Assembly: GCA_026398275.1 (NCBI GenBank)
Contig: JAPLTF010000042.1
Coordinates: forward strand, 1-47,169
From: Verrucomicrobiota bacterium
Lineage (GTDB): Bacteria; Verrucomicrobiota; Verrucomicrobiia; Chthoniobacterales; Terrimicrobiaceae
Direction: 5' to 3'
Length of the DNA stretch: 47,169 nucleotides
The notes beneath the pieces are model-generated. The model saw nothing but the letters and a program-made list of their open reading frames with translations. It ran no database searches and was not told the origin of the DNA. Position numbers and translations under genes: made by a program. How positions within the stretch are numbered: the first letter of the stretch is position 1; every line of letters begins with the position of its first letter. This document shows positions 1 through 9,136 of the stretch, piece by piece.

Positions 1-702
1 CATCTCATCACCACGGCCGACCAACTCTTCTCGCGCATGGGGCTTCATCATGAGCGCAAAACTCTCTGGGAAAACGCCCCGGTCGCGATTCGCGCCACCG
101 ATGACTGCCGCTTGGCGAGGGCCTCGCTCGCTCTGCTCGATGGCGATTGGAAGTCCGTGCGCTCTCTGCTCAAGGAGCCCCTGCTGAGCATCGCCGAAGG
201 GGCGAGCACGGCGTGGTTTTTATTCAAGGAATCGTTCTTCGGCGAGTTCGCGGAACTTTGCGGCAAAGGGGATTTCAAGGCCGCGCTCGACATCCTCGCG
301 CGCGGATCGGAAGCCGCGCCGCAGTTCGGCCTCGGCCGCCAGGAAGAGCGGCAGAACGTGGACTTCCTTTTCTACCGTTACCAACTCTGCAAACAGCAGG
401 GTTGGGATTACCTGGCCGCCGCCTTTGCCAACATGATCCTGCTCGAACCCGAGTATCCAGGCTCGCCCGAGGCCCTCTACGTCCTGCGCGTGGCGCTGGC
501 GGAAAACGATCCGACTACCGAGGCGCGCCGAGCAAAAATCGAGGCATGGAACCGCGACGCCGATCCCGAGTGGCGGAAACACCAACCCCTACGCTGGGCG
601 CTCTCCCGCGCCGTGCTAGACGGCTCGCTCGAGGGTTGGGAGGCGCTGCGGTCGAATACGATCTTCGGCACCCGCGCCCAATTTGAGTTTAGAAAAGCCT
701 GA
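1..702 (+). CDS. TPR-like protein, C-terminal part (5' end outside window)
   Basis: The frame is open from base 1, so this is the 3' part of a longer gene; the first internal Met is at 37. The visible 233 residues are soluble and helical, rich in Ala, Leu and Trp, with spaced helix pairs like tetratricopeptide repeats (for example around LARASLALLDGDWKSV and the later YLAAAFANMILLEPEYPG). Such C-terminal helical regions are common in large verrucomicrobial proteins with an N-terminal DUF5107 domain, but that domain is not in view, so the link is a guess. The TGA overlaps the ATG of the O-acetylesterase by one base (TGATG), which points to translational coupling and a shared operon of carbohydrate genes. 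No enzymatic motif is visible. Confidence 0.6.
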   Translation, partial: HLITTADQLFSRMGLHHERKTLWENAPVAIRATDDCRLARASLALLDGDWKSVRSLLKEPLLSIAEGASTAWFLFKESFFGEFAELCGKGDFKAALDILARGSEAAPQFGLGRQEERQNVDFLFYRYQLCKQQGWDYLAAAFANMILLEPEYPGSPEALYVLRVALAENDPTTEARRAKIEAWNRDADPEWRKHQPLRWALSRAVLDGSLEGWEALRSNTIFGTRAQFEFRKA

Positions 703-2561
703 TGATCGCCCTCCCTTCCATTTTTCAGGGTCACATGGTCCTTCAGCGCGAGTTGCTGATCCCGTTGCGCGGCCATGCGACGGCGGACTCGGTGGTGAAG
801 GTCACGCTGGCTGGCCGGATCGCGACGACGCGATCGGATGAAGAGGGTTTGTGGCAGGTCAGTTTGGCTGCGTTACCGGCCGGCGGACCGCATGAACTGA
901 TCGTCGAGTGCGGGGATGAACAATTCCGGATCACTGATGTGCTCATCGGCGATGTCTGGATCTGTTCGGGCCAATCCAACATGCAATGGCCGTTGGGTAT
1001 GTGCACGGACGGGGCAGACGAATCAGGAGATTTGCCAGCATTGCGTTTCCTGAAAGTGGAATTACTTCCGGCACTGCATCCCGCCGATGGGTGGTCCTGC
1101 GCACCACAGTGGCAGAGTTGCTCACCCAAGAACATCCAGCGAATCAGTGGCATTGGTTATTACTTTGCCAAACGCCTTTTGGAAGCTGATCCCACTGTGC
1201 CGATCGGGCTCGTCATCGCAGCGGTGGGAGGAACGCGCATCGAGCAATGGATGAGCGACGAAGCGCTTGCTGCCGCAGGTGTTGAAAAATCCGCTGACCC
1301 TGTGGAGCCGGAGTTCGAGGAGCAGCTTGCGGCATTCATCGCCGGGCTCGATCGCAAGGATCTTGCTGAGATTCCCGAGCCTGCACGCAGCTTCGCCTTG
1401 CCTGAAACGGATTGCGAGGATTGGCCCGTGATGGAGTTGCCCTGTTACTGGCAGGAGGCGGGGCACAAGTTCAATGGCGCTTTCTGGTTCCGCCGCGAGG
1501 TGGAAATCCCGCGGGAGTGGGCGGGTCGCCCGATCGAGTTGCATCTCGGCGCGTGCGACAAGCATGAGCGAACCTATTTCAACGGTGAGGAGATCGGCCG
1601 CACCGACATCGTCGAAGATCCCGATGTCTGGGCTGCCCCGCGCCGATACACCATTCCTGCCGGCAAGGTGCGCGCGGGAAAAAGCGTGATCGCGGTGCGC
1701 GTGTTCAGCCATGTGTTCGGCGGTGGCATGACCGGCCCGGCGGAGGCGATGAAGATCGGCCACGAAGGTTGTGGAACGATCCCTCTTTACGGTCCATGGC
1801 ATTATCAGGTGGAGTCGAATTTCGGCAACGCCGTCGCGCCCCATAACAACAAACCTTCCCGACTTTGGAATGGCATGGTGGCTCCCTTGCGATCGTTCCC
1901 GGCACGGGGCATTCTTTGGTATCAGGGCGAATCGAATGCCGATGATCCCGCGCTCTACGGCCGCTTGTTTCCGGCGATGATCCGCGATTGGCGCGCGAAA
2001 TGGGGCAGGCGAGAGATGCCGTTTTTCTTTGTCCAGTTGCCCGGCTACGGGCCGGGAAGCACCTGGCCCGAACTCCGTGCCGCACAGGCCGCCGCGCTGG
2101 AGCTTCCCGCGACCGCAATGGCCGTGGCGATTGACCAGGGCGACCTGAACGACATTCACCCGCCCGACAAGCGGGAGGTTGGCGTGCGCCTCGCGCTGCT
2201 GGCCCTCAAGCGTGTTTACGGTCAGGCAGAGGTTGCCTGCGAAGGACCGGTGGTCTCGGAGGTTCTGAGAACCGCTCCTGATAAGATCACGATTTGCTTC
2301 GCCAATGCCGAGGGTCTGCGCTCGAACGATGGAGATGCGATCGACGGCTTTGAAGCGGCTGGCACGGACGAGGTTTTTGCGCCCTTGCCAGCGGCGATGA
2401 TCGACGGCGACCGGGTTATGCTGCGCGATGTGCCGACGGATGCCTCGTGCATCCGCTTTGGCTGGCAAGCCTTTCCAACAACGCATCTCCTCAACCGGCA
2501 CGGACTACCGGCAGCGCCGTTCCACCTTACGATCCACACTTCCACACATCCCTACTCATGA
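702..2561 (+). CDS. Sialate O-acetylesterase (SGNH-like, SASA family)
   Basis: Predicted to remove O-acetyl groups from sialic acids or other acetylated sugars. The block GDVWICSGQSNMQWPL (about residues 84-99) carries the nucleophilic Ser in GQSNM. WYQGESNA (about 405) is the oxyanion block, and DLNDIHPPDK (about 482) supplies the Asp/His pair. Between the first two lies a jelly-roll insert (about 245-345, with FWFRREVEIP and ERTYFNGEEIG) like a GH2 sugar-binding domain, which is usual for the 600-700 aa members. There is no signal peptide, so it probably acts on imported glycans or in the cytoplasm. It is coupled to the preceding gene by TGATG and to the following GH2 gene by ATGA. Family assignment is firm; the exact acetylated substrate is unknown. 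Confidence 0.9.
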   Translation: MIALPSIFQGHMVLQRELLIPLRGHATADSVVKVTLAGRIATTRSDEEGLWQVSLAALPAGGPHELIVECGDEQFRITDVLIGDVWICSGQSNMQWPLGMCTDGADESGDLPALRFLKVELLPALHPADGWSCAPQWQSCSPKNIQRISGIGYYFAKRLLEADPTVPIGLVIAAVGGTRIEQWMSDEALAAAGVEKSADPVEPEFEEQLAAFIAGLDRKDLAEIPEPARSFALPETDCEDWPVMELPCYWQEAGHKFNGAFWFRREVEIPREWAGRPIELHLGACDKHERTYFNGEEIGRTDIVEDPDVWAAPRRYTIPAGKVRAGKSVIAVRVFSHVFGGGMTGPAEAMKIGHEGCGTIPLYGPWHYQVESNFGNAVAPHNNKPSRLWNGMVAPLRSFPARGILWYQGESNADDPALYGRLFPAMIRDWRAKWGRREMPFFFVQLPGYGPGSTWPELRAAQAAALELPATAMAVAIDQGDLNDIHPPDKREVGVRLALLALKRVYGQAEVACEGPVVSEVLRTAPDKITICFANAEGLRSNDGDAIDGFEAAGTDEVFAPLPAAMIDGDRVMLRDVPTDASCIRFGWQAFPTTHLLNRHGLPAAPFHLTIHTSTHPYS

Positions 2562-5056
2562 ACCAATCGATCGATCTCAACGGCACCTGGCAATTGCGCT
2601 GGTATGACGGCGGTGAACGCGGCGAACGTCTCGGAAGGCTGCTTCGTGACGAAGTTGAATGGGAGCGGGCCTGGCCCGCCAAGGTTCCCGGCAGCGTGCA
2701 TGAGACCTTGCTTGAATTGGGGCGCATCCCCGATCCTCACTTGGGCACTAATGTGCTCGCCTGCCGCTGGGTCGAGGAGATGATCTGGTATTACCGCCGG
2801 ACTTTCGAGGCTCCGCGCCTGCGTAGGGGAGAGCGCGCGTGGCTGGTGTTCGATGCCATGGATCTGGCCGCGCAGATCTATGTCAATGGCAAGGAGGCAG
2901 GGTGCCATGCCAACGCCTTTTATCCCTCTCGCCTCGAGGTCACCGACCTGTTGGTTTCCGGCACGAACCATCTTCTTGTCCGCATCGAGAGCGGGCTGTT
3001 CCACGCCATGCACCGTTCCGCTGCCGGTCTCAATGTGCGCGAACATCATCAGTTGACCAAGATGCCGTGGCTGCGCCAGACGATGAGCCAGCACGGCTGG
3101 GACTGGTCGCCCCGCCTGCTCAATGTCGGCCTGCGTGGAGGCGTGCGTCTTGAGATCGCCTCCGGCGTGAACTGGGAAGGAGCTTCGCTGCTGAGTGAAT
3201 TGTCTGAAGACCTCGGCGAAGGCACGGTGACGGCGCGGATTTTTACGCACAACCTCGGCGAGAAACCATGCCAGGGGGAAGTGACGCTGACCATCGAGGA
3301 AACAGGTGAAACCTGTCGCACCATAGTGGACCTCCAGCCAGGCACCAATAGCCTGAAGGCGGTGCTTGGGGTGTCCAAACCGAAGCTTTGGTGGCCGGTC
3401 GGCCACGGCAAACAAAGCCGCTACTCGGCCATCGTCACCCTGCGGGTTGGCGACAGAGAAATCGGATCAGCCACACGCCGGTTCGGGTTCCGCCATGTGC
3501 GGATCAATCAGGATCCGCATCCTCAAGAGGGGCGGTATTTCATCGTCGAGATCAACCGCAAGCCGATCTTCTGCAAGGGGGGCAACTATGTGCCCGTGGA
3601 TCTGATCCATAGCCGCGCGGACGGTAGCCGCCATGCCGCGCTGGTGGAACGCGCATTGGAGTCGAACTGCAATTTCCTGCGGATCTGGGGCGGCGGCGTT
3701 TATGAAAGCGACGACTTCTACGAGATCTGCGATGCAAAAGGCATTCTCGTCTGGCAGGAATTCGTGTTTGCCTGCGCCAAATACCCGGTCTTCGACGAGG
3801 CGTTCCTGGCTGATGTCACCCGAGAGGCGACGCACCAGGTGCGGCGGCTGGCGCATCACCCGAGCCTGGTGATCTGGTGCGGCAACAACGAGATGGAAGT
3901 CGGTTGCTACAACTGGGGCTACGACAAGGGCGTGGCCTATCCCGATTACGCGCTCTTTCATCTCGTCCTACCGCGCGTGCTCAAGGCCGAGGATCCGACG
4001 CGCTACTACCAGCCAAGCTCCCCGATTTCGCCCGGACACGAGGCTCCAAACGCCGACCATATCGGGGATCAGCACCCGTGGAGCATCGGTTTTGGCGACA
4101 ATGATTTCAGGAAATACCGCGACATGATTTCCCGTTTCCCGAATGAAGGCGGCATCCTCGGGCCGAACAGCCTGCCGACGGTGCGCGCTGCGATCGCGGG
4201 TGACCCGGACAAACCTCACGGATTCGCATGGGAGCTTCACGACAACGCCACGGTCTCCTGGGATGACACGCCACCTTATGCACCCGATCTCATGATCGAG
4301 CAGTGGCTCGGCAAGCGGGTGAAGGAAATGACGATTGAAGATTATGTCTATTGGGCCGGTGTCGTGCAGGGCTCGGGATTGGCCGAATACATCAAAAACT
4401 TCCGTCGCCGCATGTTCGACAGCTCGGCTGCCATCTTCTGGATGTATAATGACATCTGGCCCTGCTCGCGCAGTTGGACGATCGTCGATTATTACCTGCG
4501 CCGCACCCCGGCCTTCTGGCCCGTCCGCCGCGCCTTCGCGCCGGTCACGGTGGTGGTAACCCGCGAGGAAAAGAGCGTGAAGGTTTACGGGGTCAACGAA
4601 GGCGAGCAAACCACCGCCACGCTTCGTTGCGGTCTAATGGCGCTAAACGGAAAGTATCCGCTCGATGAAAATAAATCCGTCGCGCTGCCGGCCAATGCCA
4701 GCACCCTGCTCGCCGAGTTTCCGGCCGCCCGCTGGGACAAGCTCGGCATCAAGACGCATGTGGCCTTCGCAGTGCTCGCCAACGATGCCGGCGAGATCGC
4801 GCGCGATGCTCTGATCCTGCCTCTCTTTCGCGAGATGGAATGGCCAAAAGCAAAGGTGAGCGTCACCAGAAAAGGCGGCAACGCCGTCTTCACCAGCGAC
4901 ACCTTCGCCTGGCGGGTCTGTCTCGACCTCGACGGCGAGCAGGCGCTGCCGGACAACTTCTTCGATATCTATCCCGGCATCCCGACCGTGCTGCCGTGGC
5001 CCGAGAAATTCGTCAAGCCAAAGATCCTCCGCATCGGCAACCCACAGGGGAAGTGA
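2558..5056 (+). CDS. GH2 beta-mannosidase
   Basis: 832 aa from the ATG at 2558, which overlaps the upstream stop as ATGA; an upstream in-frame ATG at 2447 lies inside the previous gene and is unlikely. It opens with the GH2 sugar-binding domain (LNGTWQLRWYD, then YYRRTFEAP and VFDAMDLAAQIYVNG), followed by immunoglobulin-like domains and a TIM barrel. CKGGNYVPVDL and NFLRIWGGGVYESDDFYE are typical beta-mannosidase blocks. VIWCGNNEMEVG contains the likely acid/base Glu445 and FPNEGGILG the likely nucleophile Glu530. The length matches bacterial beta-mannosidases. No signal peptide is visible, so action is probably cytoplasmic on short manno-oligosaccharides or the Man-beta-1,4-GlcNAc of N-glycan cores. 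The GH38 alpha-mannosidase at 41333 would complement it. Confidence 0.92.
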   Translation: MNQSIDLNGTWQLRWYDGGERGERLGRLLRDEVEWERAWPAKVPGSVHETLLELGRIPDPHLGTNVLACRWVEEMIWYYRRTFEAPRLRRGERAWLVFDAMDLAAQIYVNGKEAGCHANAFYPSRLEVTDLLVSGTNHLLVRIESGLFHAMHRSAAGLNVREHHQLTKMPWLRQTMSQHGWDWSPRLLNVGLRGGVRLEIASGVNWEGASLLSELSEDLGEGTVTARIFTHNLGEKPCQGEVTLTIEETGETCRTIVDLQPGTNSLKAVLGVSKPKLWWPVGHGKQSRYSAIVTLRVGDREIGSATRRFGFRHVRINQDPHPQEGRYFIVEINRKPIFCKGGNYVPVDLIHSRADGSRHAALVERALESNCNFLRIWGGGVYESDDFYEICDAKGILVWQEFVFACAKYPVFDEAFLADVTREATHQVRRLAHHPSLVIWCGNNEMEVGCYNWGYDKGVAYPDYALFHLVLPRVLKAEDPTRYYQPSSPISPGHEAPNADHIGDQHPWSIGFGDNDFRKYRDMISRFPNEGGILGPNSLPTVRAAIAGDPDKPHGFAWELHDNATVSWDDTPPYAPDLMIEQWLGKRVKEMTIEDYVYWAGVVQGSGLAEYIKNFRRRMFDSSAAIFWMYNDIWPCSRSWTIVDYYLRRTPAFWPVRRAFAPVTVVVTREEKSVKVYGVNEGEQTTATLRCGLMALNGKYPLDENKSVALPANASTLLAEFPAARWDKLGIKTHVAFAVLANDAGEIARDALILPLFREMEWPKAKVSVTRKGGNAVFTSDTFAWRVCLDLDGEQALPDNFFDIYPGIPTVLPWPEKFVKPKILRIGNPQGK

Positions 5057-5087
5057 AGCAACAACTCCAACCGAAGACTGCGATATC

Positions 5088-7127
5088 ATGAATCTTTCAC
5101 CGAATAAACTCCGCTACCGCCAAATCCACCTCGACTTCCACACCTCGCCGCACATTCCCGGCATCGGAGAGAAGTTCGACAAGAAGCACTGGCAGGAGAC
5201 ATTGAAAGAGGCGGCGGTCGATTCGATCACGCTCTTCTCCAAATGCCATCACGGCTGGAGCTACCATCCGACTAAAGTCGGGAAAACGCACCCGCACCTT
5301 TCCTTCGACCTGCTGCGCGCCCAATACGACGCCACCAAGGAAGCGGGAATCAACGCCCCGATCTACCTTTCCGCGGGCACCGACAATCTCATGTCCGACG
5401 CGCATCCCGACTGGCGCGAGCTAGACAAGGGAGGTGCCTACGTCGGCTGGGAGAACGGCGCCTTTCGGGCGAGCTTCCATATGATGGATTTCCACAGCCC
5501 CTATCTTGACTATCTCTGCGAGCAGATCCGCGAAGCGGTGCGCCTGTTCCCGGATTGTGACGGAGTCTTTCTCGACATCATTGCGCAGTATCAGTCGTGC
5601 AGTAAATGGAGCATCGAGTTCATGAAGGCTAACGGGCTCGATCCGCAAAAGGCGGAAGACAGTGCAGAATCCTCACGTCTCGCGCTGAAGAAATATTATC
5701 AACGCACCACCGAGGCCGCGAAATCCCTGCGCGCCGATATGCCCATTTTCCACAATAGCGGACACATCAGGCGCGGGCGGCACGATATTCTCCGCTATTT
5801 CAGCCACCTCGAACTGGAGTCACTCCCCACCGGCGGCTGGGGTTACGACCATTTCCCGATGTCGGCCAAGTATGCGTGCAACCTGCCGCTCGACTTCCTC
5901 GGGATGACCGGAAAATTCCACACGACATGGGGCGAATTCGGCGGCTACAAGCACCCGAACGCCCTGCGCTACGAGTGCGCGGCGATGCTGGCCTATGGCG
6001 CGAAGTGCAGCGTCGGCGACCAGCTTCACCCGAACGGCACACTCGACCCCTCGACCTACGAAATCATCGGCGAGGCCTACCGCGAGGTGGAGGCCAAGGA
6101 GCCGTGGTGCGACGGCGCGGAGCAAGTCTTCGATCTCGCCATCCTCTCCAGCGAGGCGGAGAGCCACACGCACCGCGATGCACCCTCCGACGAGGGCGCG
6201 TGCCGGGTTCTTTTGGAAAGCCATTTTCTTTTCGGCCTGATCGACCGCACGATGGACTTCGCCCGCTACAAGGCGCTCGTCCTGCCGGATGACATCCGTA
6301 TCGACGAAGAGTTGAAGGCCAAACTTGACGCCTACCTTGCCCAAGGCGGCAGGCTCATCCTCTCGGGCGACAGCGGGCTCTGCAAGGACCGCGCGGAATT
6401 CGCGTTCGATCTCGGGGCCGAATACGACGGGCTCAGCCCTTGTTATCCGCCGGACAACGAGCCCAACCGCGGCCACGACTACCTGCTCCCCGTGCCGAAA
6501 TTGCGGGTGCCCTTCGTCAACATGCCGCAGGTGATGTATGAGCGCTCGCACCGCATCCGCGTGACGGATGGCGAATCGCTCGGGCAGATCTTCGACCCGT
6601 ATTTCAACCGCACCTGGGATCACTTCTGCAGCCACCAGCACACGCCGAACCAAGAGCAGCCCACCGGCTTCGACTGCGGCGTGCGCCATGGCGCGATCCT
6701 ATATTTCGCGCACCCGGTCTTCCGCCACTACCGCGCCTACGGAGCCGTGGCCTATCGCGAGTTCATCGCGAAGGCGATCCGCGCGTTCCTCGGCGACGCG
6801 CTGAGCGTCAGCACCAACCTTCCCTCAACGGCACGCCTCTCGCTCACGGCGCAGCCGAAGGAAAACCGCCACATCCTCCACCTCCTCTACGCGCCGACCG
6901 TCAGCCGCGGTGGGGTGATACAGCTCTCCGGCGGCAAGAGCGTGGAAGTCATCGAAGAGCTTCCGCCGCTGCACGATGTCGAGGTCACGCTCCGCCCGCC
7001 CACAACCGTCGTCTCCGCCCGTCTCGTCCCAAGCAGCGAGGACTTGCCGCTTGAGCGCCAGGGAGACCGGGTGACAATCCGCCTGCCCAAGTTCTCCTGC
7101 CACGCCATGGTCGAATTCCGATACTGA
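5088..7127 (+). CDS. TIM-barrel glycosidase with beta-galactosidase trimerisation-like domain (GHL6-like)
   Basis: 679 aa, no signal peptide. Residues about 1-330 form a fucosidase/alpha-amylase-like barrel: YRQIHLDFHTSP at the start, SITLFSKCHHGWSYHPTKVG, DGVFLDIIAQYQSC (candidate catalytic Asp) and MTGKFHTTWGEFGGYKHP. Residues about 350-540 resemble the glutamine-amidotransferase-like middle domain of GH42 beta-galactosidases (ARYKALVLPDDIRIDEELKAKL, GGRLILSGDSG). The C-terminus is a beta-sandwich. I recall this architecture as hypothetical glycosyl hydrolase 6 with fucosidase-like or galactosidase annotation; substrate is unknown. It follows the GH2 gene by 31 bp. A truncated paralogue lies at 43811, sharing the first 80 or so residues, including the CHHG and HP-L-SFD motifs. 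Confidence 0.75.
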   Translation: MNLSPNKLRYRQIHLDFHTSPHIPGIGEKFDKKHWQETLKEAAVDSITLFSKCHHGWSYHPTKVGKTHPHLSFDLLRAQYDATKEAGINAPIYLSAGTDNLMSDAHPDWRELDKGGAYVGWENGAFRASFHMMDFHSPYLDYLCEQIREAVRLFPDCDGVFLDIIAQYQSCSKWSIEFMKANGLDPQKAEDSAESSRLALKKYYQRTTEAAKSLRADMPIFHNSGHIRRGRHDILRYFSHLELESLPTGGWGYDHFPMSAKYACNLPLDFLGMTGKFHTTWGEFGGYKHPNALRYECAAMLAYGAKCSVGDQLHPNGTLDPSTYEIIGEAYREVEAKEPWCDGAEQVFDLAILSSEAESHTHRDAPSDEGACRVLLESHFLFGLIDRTMDFARYKALVLPDDIRIDEELKAKLDAYLAQGGRLILSGDSGLCKDRAEFAFDLGAEYDGLSPCYPPDNEPNRGHDYLLPVPKLRVPFVNMPQVMYERSHRIRVTDGESLGQIFDPYFNRTWDHFCSHQHTPNQEQPTGFDCGVRHGAILYFAHPVFRHYRAYGAVAYREFIAKAIRAFLGDALSVSTNLPSTARLSLTAQPKENRHILHLLYAPTVSRGGVIQLSGGKSVEVIEELPPLHDVEVTLRPPTTVVSARLVPSSEDLPLERQGDRVTIRLPKFSCHAMVEFRY

Positions 7128-7252
7128 CGGGAGTAGATTCGCCCAGCTAAACGGGCTGCTCATGGCCTGCCTGGATCATGCTCGGACGGATCGCCTTCAA
7201 TGACTGCCCTTGGAGGACAGCGGCTGCCGCCGATCTTCCGAGCCGCCGGAAA

Positions 7253-8131
7253 TCAAACCTCAAGCGGTTGGCCGGTGCCGTGAGCAGGCCGGTGCCCTGG
7301 GTCGCGAGTGTTGTCCTCCGGGCATACAAGGCAGGTTTGTCGATTCCTGGCTCCCAGTTTTCGCAACTTTCCCGTCAGCACGTCGAATTTCACTTCCTCG
7401 GGACCGTGTTCGGCGAGGGTGGCCTTGAGCAGTTCGACGCTTGCATCGATGGCAGGGTCACCCTTGAAGGGGGATATGATGAGGGGCCGTCCGATTTTTA
7501 TCGAAGCGACAAACTTTTTCGCCCAACCGGCAGCATCCTCATAGTCAGGGGCGGCAACTGGCATCAGTTTTCCAGAACCGTGGAGCATCTGAACCTTGGA
7601 GGCGGACGGCATCCCGGGAAGTGAAAGCGCCGCGTCTTTCCAAAGGTGGTCAAAAAGAAGGCCCCCGCAGTTTCGTGGGATCGATGGCAGCAGCATTTCC
7701 ATCTCGGCTTTCTGCGTATTTGTGGAAGCAAATCTGGGCGCTCTCGTTGGATCGGACTGGCGGACGAGGGAGGGTGCGGAAAGCAAGACCAGCGGGCTGG
7801 CATTGGCGGAGCAGACTTCGGAAACGCCTTCCAGAATCTCATGGTAGAGTCGGCTCCAGTGCCAGATTTCGCGGCCGATAAAGAATACGGGGAGCCCCCT
7901 GACATGCTTCGAGCGGGAAGCGGCCGGGTAAAATCTCCCGTTGGGGCTCTGCCAGACAACGCCCTCGGTGCCGAGGTCGCGCAGGATCCGGAATACCGTC
8001 GAGGGGTGAAGCTGAAACTCTTTACCGAGAATCTCCAGCGTGGGCAGGCAATCCTCGGACGACAACCCTGCAACCATGTCGACCAGTCGGGCGCGGGCGT
8101 GGCGGGCGTGCAGGGTGGGCTTGCGCGGCAT
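7253..8131 (-). CDS. Winged-helix transcriptional regulator with LacI-like sensor region
   Basis: 292 aa from the ATG at 8131 (MPRKPTLHARHARARLVDMV); a longer frame from 8191 would run into the divergent promoter. The N-terminus reads as a GntR-like winged helix: TLEILGKEFQLHPSTVFRILRDLG is the recognition-helix region and GVVWQSPNGRFYP the wing. The remaining 200 residues alternate beta strands and helices in the manner of periplasmic-binding-protein/LacI sensors, but are divergent. It is transcribed divergently from the sugar nucleotidyltransferase gene, with an inverted repeat in the 84-bp gap, so I infer that it controls that operon and itself. The last 30 residues, polar and rich in Pro and Gly, may be an unstructured tail. 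Ligand unknown. Confidence 0.75.
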   Translation of the reverse strand: MPRKPTLHARHARARLVDMVAGLSSEDCLPTLEILGKEFQLHPSTVFRILRDLGTEGVVWQSPNGRFYPAASRSKHVRGLPVFFIGREIWHWSRLYHEILEGVSEVCSANASPLVLLSAPSLVRQSDPTRAPRFASTNTQKAEMEMLLPSIPRNCGGLLFDHLWKDAALSLPGMPSASKVQMLHGSGKLMPVAAPDYEDAAGWAKKFVASIKIGRPLIISPFKGDPAIDASVELLKATLAEHGPEEVKFDVLTGKLRKLGARNRQTCLVCPEDNTRDPGHRPAHGTGQPLEV

Positions 8132-8161
8132 GAAGATACCACTGCCAGGTCGGCGTTCTAT

Positions 8162-8187
8162 TTGCAATAAGAAAGCACTTTGCACAA
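8162..8187. promoter_or_regulatory. Inverted repeat in the divergent regulator/nucleotidyltransferase promoter
   Basis: The gap between the two divergent starts (8132-8215) contains TTGCAATAAGAAAGC followed by ACTTTGCACAA. TGCAA and TTGCA form the outer arms, and AAAG/CTTT near the centre form inner arms. The position and dyad symmetry fit an operator for the adjacent winged-helix/LacI-like regulator. This is read from sequence; binding is inferred. Confidence 0.4.
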
Positions 8188-8215
8188 TCACCCTGCCGAT
8201 GTGAAATTAACGGAT

Positions 8216-9136
8216 ATGAGTCTGACATTACTGGTCCTGGCTGCGGGAATGGGCAGCCGATACGGGGGACTGAAACAGATCGACCCGGTTGGCCCGTCTG
8301 GGGAATTCGTTCTCGATTACTCCGTTCACGATGCGCTCTGGGCGGGCTTTGACCGGGTTGTCTTTGTGATCCGGCGGGACTTCGAGGAGGAATTCCGGCG
8401 GGTGGTAATTTCCCGATACGAGAAGACGATGGATGTCGATGTCGTCTATCAGGAACGGAAGGATTTGCCGGAACCCCACGTTTGTCCCCCGGGGCGGGAA
8501 AAACCATGGGGCACCGGACATGCAATCTGGGCTGCCAGGCGGGCGATTGAGACTCCCTTTTTGGTCGTCAACGCGGACGATTTCTACGGCATGGAGGCAT
8601 TCTCGAGAATAGCCCTGTTTCTCAAGGGAGCTGGAGGCAAGGGTGGTCTCGGGATGGGCATGGTGGCGTATCCGCTGCGCAACACGCTTTCCGAGCATGG
8701 GGCCGTCTCGCGAGGGATTTGTGATGTGACTCCGGACAATCTTCTCAAGAGCGTCGAGGAGCATACGGGGATCGTTCGCAAAGACGGACACATCGAGGGA
8801 ACCGACACAAGCGGGGCTGTCCGGGCACTGACAGGCAGCGAGCCGGTTTCCATGAATTTCTGGGCGTTCACGCCGGAAGTATTTTCTCAGTTGGAGAAAT
8901 GCCTCTGCTCATTTCTCGACTCGGGGGGGAAAGAGAACCCGAAGTCGGAGTTCTATATCCCGAGCGCGGTGAGTGAAATCATCGCTTCGGGTGCGGCTCC
9001 GGCTTCGGTGATTCCCACGACGGGACGCTGGTTCGGCGTGACCTACCGTGAGGACCGGGAGGCGGTCACTGCAACTTTCTCGGAACTCGTCAGGCAAGGC
9101 CTCTACAAAACCCCGCTCTGGAGCCACGCATCATGA
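8216..9136 (+). CDS. Sugar-1-phosphate nucleotidyltransferase
   Basis: 306 aa from the ATG at 8216 (MSLTLLVLAAGMGSRYGG); the in-frame ATG at 8180 would overlap the operator region. The N-terminal signature LVLAAGMGSRYGGLKQIDP binds the nucleotide, GTGHAIWAAR follows, and VVNADDFYG holds the metal-binding Asp pair. The fold is the NTP_transferase Rossmann domain without an acyltransferase extension. It transfers a nucleotidyl group to a sugar 1-phosphate. Immediately downstream (stop/start ATGA overlap) is an N-acetylhexosamine-kinase-like gene, then an epimerase. This is the arrangement of a salvage route in which the kinase makes the sugar 1-phosphate and this enzyme activates it. The nucleotide and sugar cannot be read from the sequence. 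Confidence 0.88.
   Translation: MSLTLLVLAAGMGSRYGGLKQIDPVGPSGEFVLDYSVHDALWAGFDRVVFVIRRDFEEEFRRVVISRYEKTMDVDVVYQERKDLPEPHVCPPGREKPWGTGHAIWAARRAIETPFLVVNADDFYGMEAFSRIALFLKGAGGKGGLGMGMVAYPLRNTLSEHGAVSRGICDVTPDNLLKSVEEHTGIVRKDGHIEGTDTSGAVRALTGSEPVSMNFWAFTPEVFSQLEKCLCSFLDSGGKENPKSEFYIPSAVSEIIASGAAPASVIPTTGRWFGVTYREDREAVTATFSELVRQGLYKTPLWSHAS

Noticed and set aside
1122-2501. 459-codon minus-strand frame opposite the O-acetylesterase
   Set aside because: Shadow of a real gene; no motif, and unusual residue content (Arg, His and Ala rich).
7128-7252. Hidden gene between the 5088 glycosidase and the regulator
   Set aside because: Only 125 bp between convergent genes with no start or ribosome site; no clear terminator either.
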